NCBI GenBank assembly: GCA_016872645.1
Contig: VGZH01000014.1
Coordinates: 1-64,000, forward strand
Origin: Planctomycetota bacterium
GTDB taxonomy: Bacteria; Planctomycetota; Planctomycetia; Planctomycetales; Planctomycetaceae
DNA: 64,000 bases
Direction: 5' to 3'
Below, piece after piece: positions 52,790 to 62,821 of the stretch. Under the pieces are notes generated by a model, which did not search any database, was not told the origin of the DNA, and saw only the letters and a list, made by a program, of their open reading frames with translations. A program made the translations under genes and the position numbers. Within the stretch, counting starts at the first letter, position 1, and every line of letters begins with the position of its first letter.

Positions 52790-53900
52790 CTAATTCTTGC
52801 CGAGCTTCCAGCGCAAGTACGCTTCGAGGAATCCGTCGATTTCACCGTCGAGCACCGGTTGAGGATTACCCACGCGCATGCCTGTGCGAGCATCCTTCAC
52901 GAACTGATCCGGATTGAGCACATAATGCCGGACCGGTTCGCCACCGAAGCCGATCTTCGTTTTCGCACCGCGTTTGGCCGCGAGTTCCGCATCGCGTATG
53001 TCCCGTTCGATCTGAAACAGCTTGGCAATCAGCATCTTCTTCGCCGTCGAGCGATTCTTCTGTTGGCTCCGTTCGTTCTGGCACGCGGCGACGACTCCGG
53101 TCGGAATGTGCGTCAGCCGCACGGCAGAATCGGTTTTGTTGACATGCTGCCCCCCTGCTCCGCCCGATCGGTAGGTGTCGACGCGGACGTCCTTGTCCCA
53201 ATCGATGTCGATCTCGACATTTTCATCGACTTCCGGCGTGACATCGACCGCCGCAAAAGATGTCTGCCGCCGGGCCGCCGAATCAAACGGGCTAATGCGG
53301 ATCAAGCGATGCACGCCGATCTCACCCTTAAGATAGCCGTAAACGTAGCTGCCTCGGATAGCGATCGTCGCGTTCCGAATCCCCGCCTCTTCACCTGGCG
53401 AGCGATCCAGTTCTTCCACTGAGTGCCCGTGATCCTCCGCCCAACGCAAATACATGCGGAGCAACATCTCGGCCCAATCAGCGGCGTCGGTCCCCCCTTC
53501 GCCCGCTTGCACGGTGATGTAGGCTCCGCAGGTATCCTCCGGAGCGGACATCATCTCTCGCAGTTCCAGATCCGCGAGCTGTTGCTGAACTTGCTCGAGC
53601 AACTGCTGAAGCTCACGCTCGCTCTCGCCGGACTCGTCCTCTTTGGCGAACTCGGTCAGCACGGACATGTCATCCGCCGCTGAGGAAAGCGTGCTCAACG
53701 GTTTCGTGATGGCCGTGAGCCGCCGTCGCTCATTGACCAACGCTTGAGCTTTTTCTTGGTTGTCCCAAAAACCGATGCCGGCCATCGCTGCGTCAATCTC
53801 AGTGACGCGACGCTGTTTTCCAAGCAAGTCAAAGAGAGTCCCGCAGCGTTAAGATGCGGGCCTGAACGTCATCGCATTTTTCGCGAAGCGTGTGATCCAT
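52790..53900 (-). CDS. prfB: Peptide chain release factor 2, with programmed +1 frameshift
   Basis: This is RF2 of about 369 residues, which ends translation at UGA and UAA. The stop-recognition tripeptide lies in RISPFDSAARRQT, and the catalytic GGQ lies in SGGAGGQHVNKTDSAVR. The first 23 codons start at ATG 53900 (MDHTLREKCDDVQAR). An in-frame TGA (53831-53829) follows, and the main frame resumes +1 as LDLLGKQRRVTE. The slip site is CTTTGAC, the same as in E. coli prfB. The upstream internal Shine-Dalgarno is weak (GCGGGA). RF2 scarcity would favour the frameshift, giving autoregulation. It lies downstream of rfbB on the same strand. Confidence 0.92.
53828..53834 (-). other. prfB +1 frameshift site
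   Basis: On the minus strand the site reads CTT TGA C. Slipping one base forward at the stop codon reads CTT GAC, which joins the 23-codon start to the RF2 body. Confidence 0.9.
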
Positions 53901-53975
53901 TGGAGTTTTCCTCGCCACAGTGGTTCAAAGGGCGGAAAGGAATAACAAAAGCGCGACTTGAAAGCGATGGCTACG

Positions 53976-54992
53976 TCACAACCGCGCACCATATTGCTGC
54001 TCGTAGTACTTTCGATACTCACCGGACTTGATACGGTCGATCCAAGCGGTGTTGGCCAGATACCAGTCGATGGTCTCGCGCAATCCATCGCGAAAGTTGT
54101 GCTGCGGCTTCCAGCCGAGCTCCGACTCCGCCTTCACGCAATCAATCGCATACCGCAGATCGTGCCCTGGCCGATCGGCGACATATTTGATCAGCGTCTG
54201 CGGCTTGCCGAGCAATTCCAGCAGCGTTAGCGTCAGGTCGATATTGCGGACTTCGCTGTGCCCGCCGAAGTTGTAGACCTCGCCGACTCGGCCTTTTCGC
54301 AGCGCCGCGTCGATGCCCCGTGCGTGATCGAGCACGTGAATCCAGTCGCGGACATTTTCGCCAGTGCCGTAGACTGGCAGAGCTTGATCCTTCATCGCGT
54401 TTGAAATGAACAGCGGGATCAGCTTTTCGGGAAATTGATACGGCCCGTAATTGTTTGAGCAGCGGGTGATGACCGCCGGGAATCCGAAGGTGTGAACATA
54501 GCCACGCACCAGCAAATCGGCCGCCGCCTTCGACGCGGAGTACGGACTGTTCGGAGCCAGCGGCGTCTCCTCGGTGAAGAAGCCTTCCGCTCCGAGACTG
54601 CCGTAAACCTCATCCGTCGAGACTTGCAGATATTTTTGGACGCGGGCGGCTCGGCAGGCATCCATCAGTACCTGCGTCCCAACGATATTCGTCCGCACGA
54701 ACGGCCCGCTGTCGAGAATGCTCCGATCGACATGACTCTCCGCCGCGAAGTTCACAACAAGGTCCGGCTTGTGATCCTTCAACACCCGATCGACGCACTC
54801 GCGATCGCAGATGTCGCCGTGCTCAAAGGCGTATCGCGGATCGCTCGACACGTCGGCGAGGTTCTCCGGATTGCCGGCATAGGTCAGCTTGTCGAGATTC
54901 ACGATCTTCTGATCCGGATGCGCCAACAATTGCAGCCGCACGAAGTTGGCCCCAATGAATCCGCAACCGCCGGTGACAAGAAGCGTGGACAT
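53976..54992 (-). CDS. rfbB: dTDP-glucose 4,6-dehydratase
   Basis: The 338-residue SDR enzyme turns dTDP-glucose into dTDP-4-keto-6-deoxyglucose on the way to rhamnose and other deoxysugars. The nucleotide site is TGGCGFIGANFVRL at the N-terminus. The catalytic motif YSASK follows TPLAPNSP, and VSTDEVYGSLG supplies the Thr/Asp/Glu trio. Full family length and all key residues are present. A hairpin GAGCCA/TGGCTC in the leader (about 54993-55028) has the GGAGG in its loop and ends at the ATG, so it could affect initiation. No other rhamnose genes are in the window. Confidence 0.92.
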   Translation of the reverse strand: MSTLLVTGGCGFIGANFVRLQLLAHPDQKIVNLDKLTYAGNPENLADVSSDPRYAFEHGDICDRECVDRVLKDHKPDLVVNFAAESHVDRSILDSGPFVRTNIVGTQVLMDACRAARVQKYLQVSTDEVYGSLGAEGFFTEETPLAPNSPYSASKAAADLLVRGYVHTFGFPAVITRCSNNYGPYQFPEKLIPLFISNAMKDQALPVYGTGENVRDWIHVLDHARGIDAALRKGRVGEVYNFGGHSEVRNIDLTLTLLELLGKPQTLIKYVADRPGHDLRYAIDCVKAESELGWKPQHNFRDGLRETIDWYLANTAWIDRIKSGEYRKYYEQQYGARL

Positions 54993-55061
54993 GAGCCAAG
55001 AATCCTCCGTGAAAGAGAAGATGGCTCAAAAAATATCGGCTGACCTCGCTGACAGGCAACG

Positions 55062-56453
55062 TCAATCCTCAAGTTGCTTGCGGCTGGTGTCCGGAGCGAA
55101 CAGCACGGCAAGCATTCCGAGGGCGAAGATGAGACTTGTCATGCGGCCGAGTCGCGCGTAGTCGCCGCGGATGAACTCGCTGTGAATAAGTGCTCCGCTC
55201 GCGAAGACAGTGATCGCCGTCAGAATCCGGCCGAAGTTAAAGCTCACTCCCGCGCCGGTCGAGCGGACGCGTGTCGGAAACAGTTCCGGAAGGAACAGCG
55301 GCAGCCATCCAAAAAAGATGCCGCTGAAAAAGCCCAACGCTCCGACCCAATACAAAAACGACGCATCGGTCGGAATGAGAAACCAGAACGTGTACTGAGC
55401 ACTCGCCAGGCAAAGCACACTGGCCATGAAGTACGCTCGACGACGCCCCACGATGCTCCCAATCCACCCGCCCAACAGGCTTCCCACGATGCCGGTCACG
55501 GATCGAGCCTGAGACACATTCGCCTTGAGCAACGGATTCGGCGGTGTCATCGCATCACCCACTTGCCCCGCCCACGGGACCATCCAATTTGCACTCCCCC
55601 AGCCACCAAACAACGGAATCGTCGCCAACAGAATGCCCACGACTGTAATCCTCAGCAGCGGCGGATGAAAAACCTCCCAGGTCGATGCGGGTGTGGACTG
55701 TCCGTCGGCCACCTCTTTCCGAGTCGCCAGCCACCGCGGAGATTCCGGAACAGCGAACAGCGAGAACAGTCCCAGCACTAACGGCGCGGCACCGATCCAG
55801 AAAATCCAACGCCAGTCGCTAACGGTCACCGGCTTGTAGGCCGCGATCGTCGAGACGAGAAAGATGCCGATGTTGGCCGATGTCCCGATCACTCCCGCAG
55901 CCGCCGCGCGTGACAGGCTCGACCACGCTTCCGAAACCAGCGCCACGCCGTTGGGCCACATACCGCCAACACCCGTGCAGGCCAGATACCACAGCACCAA
56001 CAACTGCAGCGGCGACTGAGCGAACGAAGCCGCGGCGGCCATCGACGAGTACGTCAGAATGCTCAACGCCATCGACTTCGAGCGGCCGATCTTGTCCCCG
56101 ATACGGCCGAAGACGAGTCCTCCGGTCGCGGCTCCAAACAAAAACGCGCACACGAGCCACGCATTCCACCGAGCGACACGCGAGTTCCATTCCTCCAACT
56201 GTTGCTGGTCTGCCTCGGAAATCGCGGACGTTGCAACTGGCTTCGCACCTTTTTTCGGAGCCAGTTTGTTCAACGCCTGAAACCGCACGACGTCGAGCTG
56301 CCCCGTTTTCTCCAGCAAGTGCGTCGCCGCCGGCTGCATCGCGATCGTCGTGATCGCCAAATGAAACCCTGCGCAGAACCAACCGAGGAACGCACAGACC
56401 AACACGACGTAGCGGCCAGTGCGAGTCAACGAGTGAGCAACGGAGTCATTCAT
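55062..56453 (-). CDS. Major facilitator superfamily transporter
   Basis: This 463-residue protein has about twelve hydrophobic segments. The loop-2/3 motif reads GLVFGRIGDKIGRSKSMA and a second copy GGWIGSIVGRRRAYFMAS marks the other half. A larger first periplasmic loop (near residues 45-80) is rich in Lys, Ala and Gln. It is closest to the sugar/aromatic acid (MhpT/ShiA-type) group. Substrate is unknown; the aldolase gene upstream suggests a sugar acid. ATG at 56453 has GAGAGGA eight bases upstream, and the open frame before it is repeat sequence (56472-56554). Confidence 0.85.
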   Translation of the reverse strand: MNDSVAHSLTRTGRYVVLVCAFLGWFCAGFHLAITTIAMQPAATHLLEKTGQLDVVRFQALNKLAPKKGAKPVATSAISEADQQQLEEWNSRVARWNAWLVCAFLFGAATGGLVFGRIGDKIGRSKSMALSILTYSSMAAAASFAQSPLQLLVLWYLACTGVGGMWPNGVALVSEAWSSLSRAAAAGVIGTSANIGIFLVSTIAAYKPVTVSDWRWIFWIGAAPLVLGLFSLFAVPESPRWLATRKEVADGQSTPASTWEVFHPPLLRITVVGILLATIPLFGGWGSANWMVPWAGQVGDAMTPPNPLLKANVSQARSVTGIVGSLLGGWIGSIVGRRRAYFMASVLCLASAQYTFWFLIPTDASFLYWVGALGFFSGIFFGWLPLFLPELFPTRVRSTGAGVSFNFGRILTAITVFASGALIHSEFIRGDYARLGRMTSLIFALGMLAVLFAPDTSRKQLED

Positions 56454-56471
56454 GAACTTCATCCTCTCCGG

Positions 56472-56554
56472 CCGAGAGCCGTGGGCCGAATGCCGATGGC
56501 CGTTGTTTTTTCTTCGTGGAAACTGGATTACAGCCATCGGCTTTCGGCCATCGG
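56472..56554. repeat. Inverted 7-base array (CCGATGG type)
   Basis: The left arm has units CCGAGAG, CCGTGGG, CCGAATG, CCGATGG, CCGTTGT (56472-56506). The right arm reads CCATCGG, CTTTCGG, CCATCGG (56534-56554), the reverse complement of the same unit family. It lies between the MFS transporter and aldolase genes. It shares units with 29553-29587. Confidence 0.75.
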
Positions 56555-56562
56555 CCGGACGC

Positions 56563-57339
56563 TCAATTTAAAGCCTTGCGGAGCACTTCGATCTCACTCT
56601 TCAGGGTGCGGCTGAACGAGGCAACATCGGAACTGTGCATCACGAGGTTGCCTCCCGCCTTCGACCACTCGATTTCCTTTTCGACGCTCAGCCAGAAGTG
56701 GATGCCCGCTCCGACGCCATGCTCGCGAGCGATCGCGAAAATTTTTCGTACCGCCTCGTCGAAGCGCGGATGATCGTATTGCTCCGGGATGCCCAGATTG
56801 CACGACAGGTCGTGTGGACCGATCAGCACAGAGTCCAATCCGGGGACCGAACAAATCTCGTGCAGGTTTTCGATCGCCGGAACGCTCTCGATGTTGGCGA
56901 TTAAAATTTTGTCGCCGTTGCGTTTTTCCAAGTAGTCACGTAGTTCCGGTTCAAGAGTGTTGGGATCGCGCAGTGCCTCTTGCAGCCGTCGCCCTTTGAG
57001 CGGCCGATACTTCACCGCTCCGACAAGTCCGCGCACTTGCTCGGCCGTTTCGAGGTACGGCCCGATGATTCCGCCTGCCCCGGCGTCGAGCGCCTTACAT
57101 GCCTCAAACGGATCGTTGCACGGAATCCGCACGACCGGCGGAATGCCGGCCGCCTGATATGTCTGGCAAATCCACGAGAGCGTCTCGCGACCGATCGGCG
57201 TGTGCTCGGTGTCGACGAAGACGAAGTCGATCCCCGTCGTTTTGACGAAGTTCGGCCACAATGGCGACGTGCTGACCATCGCCGAGGAATACACTCGCTT
57301 GCCGGAGTGTAGAGCTTGAATGATTTCGCGGCCTGTCAT
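56563..57339 (-). CDS. HpcH/HpaI-family class II aldolase (second copy)
   Basis: This 258-residue enzyme has the family landmarks DFVFVDTEHTPIGRETL (His), IPPVVRIPCNDPFEACKAL (substrate Arg) and SVLIGPHDLSCNLGIP (Asp). ILIANIESVPAIENLHEI is the metal Glu strand. It differs from the 31935-32714 copy in nearly all loop sequences, so a different substrate is likely. AAGGAG lies upstream of ATG 57339, which is preferred to 57372. The MFS gene follows on the same strand beyond a 7-base repeat element, suggesting uptake and cleavage of the same sugar acid. Confidence 0.85.
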   Translation of the reverse strand: MTGREIIQALHSGKRVYSSAMVSTSPLWPNFVKTTGIDFVFVDTEHTPIGRETLSWICQTYQAAGIPPVVRIPCNDPFEACKALDAGAGGIIGPYLETAEQVRGLVGAVKYRPLKGRRLQEALRDPNTLEPELRDYLEKRNGDKILIANIESVPAIENLHEICSVPGLDSVLIGPHDLSCNLGIPEQYDHPRFDEAVRKIFAIAREHGVGAGIHFWLSVEKEIEWSKAGGNLVMHSSDVASFSRTLKSEIEVLRKALN

Positions 57340-57474
57340 GTGGCTCTCCTTGGTGTTGAATTCCAATCCCACCGGACTGGCCCCGGCAGCTTGTTGGCCT
57401 CTGCACTACTTCATGAACGAATCCTTCGAGTCGTGCAAAAGCCAAAGAACCACCGGGGCAAGCCCGGTGCGGTA

Positions 57475-59307
57475 TCAGTTACGGTTCACCTCGATCGGCT
57501 TTCCGGTGCGGCACGATTCGAGTGCGGCCGCGACGGTCAAGTAGATCGCTCGACTGGCACGGGCGTCGAGAATCGACTCGCCGTTTGTATCAATCGCCTG
57601 AGCGAAATTCTCGGCCAGCAGAAAATCGTTGTCGTTCGCGACACGTCGCTGGCGGAATTCCTTTGGTGGCTGACCTCGATAGAAGACGCCGACGGCAGGT
57701 CGCGACTCATCGACAACCAACGCGCCGTCGCTGCCGACGACGTGCAGCGTGATCGAACCGCCGCTGGAATGACTAGCGGCTCCAATGCGTCCGATGGCGA
57801 GCGTTGCGATAAGGCCGCCGTCGAGTTCCAGCGTCACACTCGCCAAATCCTCGACACCGTTGTCGGCGTGAACCTGATGAAAATGACTGGCCGATCGAGC
57901 AAACACACGGCGGACCTCGCGACCGGTCAGCAGTCGCAGATAGCCGAGCGGATAAATTCCCTCGACCGCCAGCTCTCCCATCGGCTCGACGCCAAGCCCC
58001 CCGTCCGAGCCATCGACGTGCGCGGCGATCAAATATGATTGCCAGTCAATCGGCGGATATCCCGGCAATCGCGAACCCTTCGGCGGCCCGGCATCTTTCG
58101 CGAAGTAAAAATCGAGATGCACCGCAAGCGGCAGCCCAATCGTTCCCGCCGCTACTTGATCGCGAGCGGCCAACACGGCCGGGATGAAGTTGCGATTCCA
58201 CATCAGGAACTTCACGCCGCTCTGCTCGATCGCTGCGACGAGCCGATCAGCCTCGCTGTCTCGCGTGGTCAACGGCTTGTCGGCGATGACGTGAACTCCG
58301 AGCTTCGCCGCGCGGATGCTCAAGTCGCAATGCCGCTCGGCTTCGGGGCTGACAATCGCGACATCGACGTGGAACTCGCGCAAGGCTCGTTCGACATCGC
58401 GGACGTAGGGAATCTTGAACGAGTCGGCGAGTTGCTGATTCCGCTCGTGAGTCCAATCTGGAACCTCAGGATCATCGGCCACGACGACCAACTGGAATCG
58501 CGGATGTGTCGCAACACCACGCGCGACGTAGTCATGCTTGACCGCGCTGATCGCGGCGCATCGAAATGGCGAGCCGGAGGGCATCCGCTCCCGAACGACG
58601 GGAATTGCCACATTTGTCCGTGGACTGACGCTTTCCGGCTTACCAGATGATATTACCTGCCGCACGGACTCCGCGACTTTCAGAACGTTTTGCCATTCGG
58701 TGACACAGGTTGCGACATCGTGTCCAGCTTGCAGCGAATCGATCCGCTCCTGAACTGCGATCGAGTGTCGACGGCCAGTCTCTTCGGCGAGCACGGCTCG
58801 AGCTTGTCCGCCGCGAAAGACAAGCTGTGTGTTTTGATGGTCATCCGCATACGCGGCACCCGACGAACCGATCACGGACAACGACTGGTAGCCGTCACCG
58901 CTCGGCAACCGGTTCGAATAGTCGATAAGCGCCATCGCACCGCCGGGGAACCCGAGATGCATCTGCACGAACCGGCCGGACGTATCGCTCTGCTCGACGG
59001 CGTGAATCGCATCCGGCAATTTGCCGACCAACCACAACACGAGATCAAGGTCTCGCAAGAATGGGTCATCCAGTAGCCCGACACCTTGTGAGTCGGTCGA
59101 TCCGCCGGTCAAACACGAACCACCCAGACCTCCAGGGACGGGGCTATTCATCGGCTCCCAACGATGCACACGGATCAATCCGACTTCGCCGAGCTTGCCT
59201 GCATCAAGCTGTTGCCGAATCAGTTGTCGCGACGGCAGGAAGCGATCGGGGTTGATCACGACTTCCTGCGATTCGTTATTGGTCTTGTTGATCGTCAACC
59301 GAATCAT
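57475..59307 (-). CDS. Gfo/Idh/MocA-like protein, fused 1.5-domain form
   Basis: The 610-residue chain is about 1.7 times the normal length. Residues 1-235 look like the C-terminal (substrate) domain of a Gfo/Idh/MocA oxidoreductase with no NAD domain before it: DRFLPSRQLIRQQLDAGKLG and GAMALIDYSNRLPSG match the usual second half. Residues 248-610 look like a whole oxidoreductase with its Rossmann half. The first NAD glycines are lost there (CAAISAVKHDYVARG), though VIADKPLTT stands in for the EKP motif. Such a chain may form a pseudodimer by itself. It starts 21 bases downstream of the gyrA stop, so it is probably co-transcribed with it. Confidence 0.75.
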   Translation of the reverse strand: MIRLTINKTNNESQEVVINPDRFLPSRQLIRQQLDAGKLGEVGLIRVHRWEPMNSPVPGGLGGSCLTGGSTDSQGVGLLDDPFLRDLDLVLWLVGKLPDAIHAVEQSDTSGRFVQMHLGFPGGAMALIDYSNRLPSGDGYQSLSVIGSSGAAYADDHQNTQLVFRGGQARAVLAEETGRRHSIAVQERIDSLQAGHDVATCVTEWQNVLKVAESVRQVISSGKPESVSPRTNVAIPVVRERMPSGSPFRCAAISAVKHDYVARGVATHPRFQLVVVADDPEVPDWTHERNQQLADSFKIPYVRDVERALREFHVDVAIVSPEAERHCDLSIRAAKLGVHVIADKPLTTRDSEADRLVAAIEQSGVKFLMWNRNFIPAVLAARDQVAAGTIGLPLAVHLDFYFAKDAGPPKGSRLPGYPPIDWQSYLIAAHVDGSDGGLGVEPMGELAVEGIYPLGYLRLLTGREVRRVFARSASHFHQVHADNGVEDLASVTLELDGGLIATLAIGRIGAASHSSGGSITLHVVGSDGALVVDESRPAVGVFYRGQPPKEFRQRRVANDNDFLLAENFAQAIDTNGESILDARASRAIYLTVAAALESCRTGKPIEVNRN

Positions 59308-59328
59308 GCGGCCGGCTCCGAGGACAAC

Positions 59329-62142
59329 TCAGGCGATTTCGCCACCATCCTTCGCAATCTCGGCGGGGATGCAAGCCATCGAGACCAGCTTGTCCCCCTC
59401 TTCCAGGCGGATGATGCGAACCCCTTGCGTGTTGCGGCCGATGACGCTGATGTCGCCGGCTCGGAGACGTTGGATCTTGCCGCTGGCGGTGACCATCAGA
59501 ACTTCATCGGCGTCGGTGACGGCGGTGATGTCCACCGCTTTGCCGTTGCGAGCGGTCGTCTTGATGTCACGGACACCTTTGCCGCCTCGGCCTTGCAGGC
59601 GATACTGCATTCCGCTGCGAGCGGCCTCTTCGCCGCTGTCGGCGTCGTCGGATTCGGGGGCGTCGGTGGTCGGTGCCGAGTCATCGGCTTCGGCAGTGGC
59701 CAGAGTGTCGGCCGCACTCTCGGCGACGTTCGTGTCGTTGTCGTCGGAGCCTTCCGCTTCGCCGATGCCGAACGGGGTCCGCTTGCCATAGCCGTTTTCA
59801 CAGACGGTGAGCAATGACTTTTCGGGATCGGCGATAACCATGCCGACGACGCTGTCACCTTTGGAGAGCTTGATGCCACGCACGCCTTGTGTCGCTCGGC
59901 CCATGCTGCGGGCGTCGGATTCGGCAAAGCGAATGGCCATGCCGTTGGCGGTCGCGATCAGGACGCTCTGGCCTTTACTGACAAGCTGCACATCGACAAC
60001 CAGGTCGTCATCGACAAGCGAGATCGCGATGAGGCCGCCTTTCTTCACGCGGCTGTATTCTTCGAGTGGAGTCTTTTTCACTGTGCCGTTGCGAGTGGCG
60101 ATCATCAAGCCACGATCGTCGAAGGAGCGGACAGCAACGCAATTGCAGACCTTCTCCCCTTCAGAGAGCGTCAGCAAGTTGACGAGTGCTCGGCCCTTCG
60201 CCGTGCGTGTGCCAAGCGGCAGGTCGTAGACCTTCGACCAATAGACCTTGCCTTTGTCGGTGAAGAACAGCAGCCAATCGTGCGTGCTGGCGACGAACAG
60301 GTTTTGGATCGGGTCGTCGTCTTCGGTCTTGGCTCCGATGACTCCTTTGCCGCCACGGTTTTGAGCCTCGTACTCGTTAAGCTGCGTTCTTTTGACGTAG
60401 CCGCGCTGCGAGAGGATGACCGTCATTGGCTCTTCGGTAATCAGGTCGTCACGGTTGACGTCTTCGGCTTCACCTTCCTCGATCGAGGTGCGGCGCGTGT
60501 CACCGTACTTCTCTTTCATGTCGCGCATGTCTTGCCGCACAACGGCGCGGATGTTGTTCTCGTCAGAGAGTAGCGTCAAATAGCCAGTGATGTCGGCGAG
60601 CAGCTTGCCGAATTCTTCAATGAGTTTGTCTCGTTCCAGATTCGCCAGCGAGCCGAGCTGCATCGAGACGATCGCTTCCGACTGGTTCGGCGACAGCGAA
60701 TAGGTCTCGCGCACGCCGTTTTCGTCTTGGAACAAGCGGTAGCCGTCGTCGCCAAGCGCTCGTGCGATGAGTCCGCCCGGCACGGCGATCTGTTGCAATC
60801 GAACTTTCGCTTCGGCTCGGCTGGGAGACTGACGGATCGTGCGAATGACTTCGTCGATGTCGATCTGCGCAATCATCAGCCCTTCGACCGTGTGCTTGCG
60901 CTTACGAGCCTCGCTGAGCAGAAACTCGGTGCGGCGACGGATGACATCGACGCGGTGCAGGATGAACTCCTGCAACATTTCCTTGATCGACAGCACCTTC
61001 GGCCGGTTGCCGACTAGCGCGAGCAGAATCACGCTGACCGTCTGCTGCAACGGCGAGAATTGGAAGAGCTGATTGAGCACGACCTCTTTGTCGGCGTCGC
61101 GTTTCAGTTGAATGTGAATTTGTACCTGCCACGGTTTGTCGTTGCGGTCGGTGTAGTCGGTGACTTTGGCGATCCCCTTGATCCGCTCTTCTTTGACCAG
61201 CTCTTCAAGCTTCAGGCGGATGCGGTCGCGAGTGTCTTGAAACGGGATTTCGGTGACGACGATGACATCGGAGTTTTTTTCCGTTTCAAAGTGCGTGCGT
61301 GCTCGCAGCGTGATCGTGCTGCGTCCCGTCGCGAAGCCTTGGATAATTCCCGCGCGGCCGCAGATGACTCCGCCGGTCGGGAAGTCGGGGCCTTGCATGA
61401 CCTCGAGAATCTGACCGAGATTCGCGTTCGGGTTGTCGATCAGCAGGACAGTCGCGTCGCAGACCTCGCCGAGATTGTGCGGTGGAATGCTGGTCGCCAT
61501 GCCGACCGCGATGCCGTTCGATCCGTTGACCAGCAGGTTCGGGAACTTCGCCGGCAGCACGACCGGTTCGAGATTGCGTTGGTCGTAAGTCGGAATGAAA
61601 TCGACCGTATCACGATCGAGGTCGTGCAGCATGTCGGCAGCAGGGCCGGCCAGCCGAGCCTCGGTGTAACGCATGGCGGCCGGAGGCATCCCGGCCAGCG
61701 AGCCGAAATTGCCTTGCTTGTCGACAAGCGTCTCTCGCATGTTCCAGTTCTGGGCCATGCGAACCAGCGTCGGGTAGACCGAGCCTTCACCGTGCGGGTG
61801 ATAATTGCCGCTCGTGTCGCCGCAGATCTTGGCGCACTTCACTCGACCGGAATTCGGACCGAGGTTGAGGTCGTTCATCGCGACAAGAATGCGCCGCTGC
61901 GAAGGCTTCAGACCATCGCGCACGTCCGGCAGCGCACGGCTGATGATCACGCTCATCGCGTAGGTCAGATAGCTGTTGCGAATCTCGTCCTCAATGGCGA
62001 GTGGGAGGACGTTGCCTGTGAAGTCCGGAGGGAGGTGTTCGCTGCGATCGCCTGTCTCTGGCTGCTGTTCTTCGTGACCGTCGGCCAACTGGAATACTCC
62101 TCTCGAAGACTCGCGAAATCGCCTGTCCGATACGGCCTTCAT
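59329..62142 (-). CDS. gyrA: DNA gyrase subunit A
   Basis: The 937-residue subunit cuts and rejoins DNA during supercoiling. The catalytic Tyr lies in [14 protein letters not shown] near residue 159. The quinolone region is [20 protein letters not shown] to [14 protein letters not shown]. The GyrA box [10 protein letters not shown] near 597 and the beta-pinwheel domain follow, so this is GyrA rather than ParC. The C-terminal domain has an acidic insert of about 50 residues (near 790-845, rich in Asp, Glu, Ala, Thr) before a second RGGKGV motif. ATG at 62142 with GAGG close by was preferred to a TTG at 62151. The gene is divergent from nuoJ. Confidence 0.93.
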   Translation of the reverse strand: MKAVSDRRFRESSRGVFQLADGHEEQQPETGDRSEHLPPDFTGNVLPLAIEDEIRNSYLTYAMSVIISRALPDVRDGLKPSQRRILVAMNDLNLGPNSGRVKCAKICGDTSGNYHPHGEGSVYPTLVRMAQNWNMRETLVDKQGNFGSLAGMPPAAMRYTEARLAGPAADMLHDLDRDTVDFIPTYDQRNLEPVVLPAKFPNLLVNGSNGIAVGMATSIPPHNLGEVCDATVLLIDNPNANLGQILEVMQGPDFPTGGVICGRAGIIQGFATGRSTITLRARTHFETEKNSDVIVVTEIPFQDTRDRIRLKLEELVKEERIKGIAKVTDYTDRNDKPWQVQIHIQLKRDADKEVVLNQLFQFSPLQQTVSVILLALVGNRPKVLSIKEMLQEFILHRVDVIRRRTEFLLSEARKRKHTVEGLMIAQIDIDEVIRTIRQSPSRAEAKVRLQQIAVPGGLIARALGDDGYRLFQDENGVRETYSLSPNQSEAIVSMQLGSLANLERDKLIEEFGKLLADITGYLTLLSDENNIRAVVRQDMRDMKEKYGDTRRTSIEEGEAEDVNRDDLITEEPMTVILSQRGYVKRTQLNEYEAQNRGGKGVIGAKTEDDDPIQNLFVASTHDWLLFFTDKGKVYWSKVYDLPLGTRTAKGRALVNLLTLSEGEKVCNCVAVRSFDDRGLMIATRNGTVKKTPLEEYSRVKKGGLIAISLVDDDLVVDVQLVSKGQSVLIATANGMAIRFAESDARSMGRATQGVRGIKLSKGDSVVGMVIADPEKSLLTVCENGYGKRTPFGIGEAEGSDDNDTNVAESAADTLATAEADDSAPTTDAPESDDADSGEEAARSGMQYRLQGRGGKGVRDIKTTARNGKAVDITAVTDADEVLMVTASGKIQRLRAGDISVIGRNTQGVRIIRLEEGDKLVSMACIPAEIAKDGGEIA

Positions 62143-62821
62143 GGCCCTCAAAATTCACCGGACAGGCGGCCTCAAAACCAGCGGTTCTGATAACAGCGAA
62201 TCTTAGTGGAAACCGGCTCGCCGGACAACGAACGGAGTACCATCTGAAACTGCCATCGCGAGCTGCTTTTTGCTGAGATAAGAGGCCGGGATTCGGTACG
62301 CCAAGGTGCAGCCGGGCAGTCCGCGACGGATCGGAGGAAAACCTGTTCCGGGTCACAGTGTGGCGGCGGGAACCATCTGATTGACTGGCAGGACGCGCGA
62401 GCTGCCAACGTCTCGCAACTCTGGCGATCGTCGCAGCGGCTTTGACACGCTGTAAACCGAGGGACATGATTTTTCTCGTCGTAGGATGCTCGCTCCAATC
62501 GGTTCGTGTTCGAAGCGATCAACCTGGGGCCATACAACGCTTCGGGATATTTCGGAGTGTCGGACGGAACACGAGCGAAGGCCTGCTGTTCCGCAAGCGG
62601 CTCCGGCTGGAATTATTCGTGTCCCCAGAAAGGTTTTGTCGAAGCGACATGGGTTGTCCTCTTTTGGTTAGTTCGCCACGCAGTTGCGATGAGCGACATT
62701 CACGACAAGACCGTCTGCTTCTGCGTTGTACTGGGTGCATTCCCAACGCGAAGTGAGCCAACTACAGTACGCCCGCGTTCGGGATCGCTCGTTTGACGTT
62801 TGACGATTGAAGGACAAGGGA
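62143..62821. other. Long divergent intergenic region
   Basis: About 680 bases separate gyrA (minus) from nuoJ (plus). I see no gene, tRNA or strong repeat. A 96-codon plus-strand frame (62506-62796) is Cys-rich and has no family features or good ribosome-binding site, so I do not call it. The region is large for this window and may hold promoters for both genes, or an RNA gene I cannot recognise by eye. Confidence 0.45.

Noticed and set aside
62506-62796. 96-residue Cys-rich frame before nuoJ
   Set aside because: No good ribosome-binding site, no known pattern, odd composition and its end lies against the nuoJ leader.
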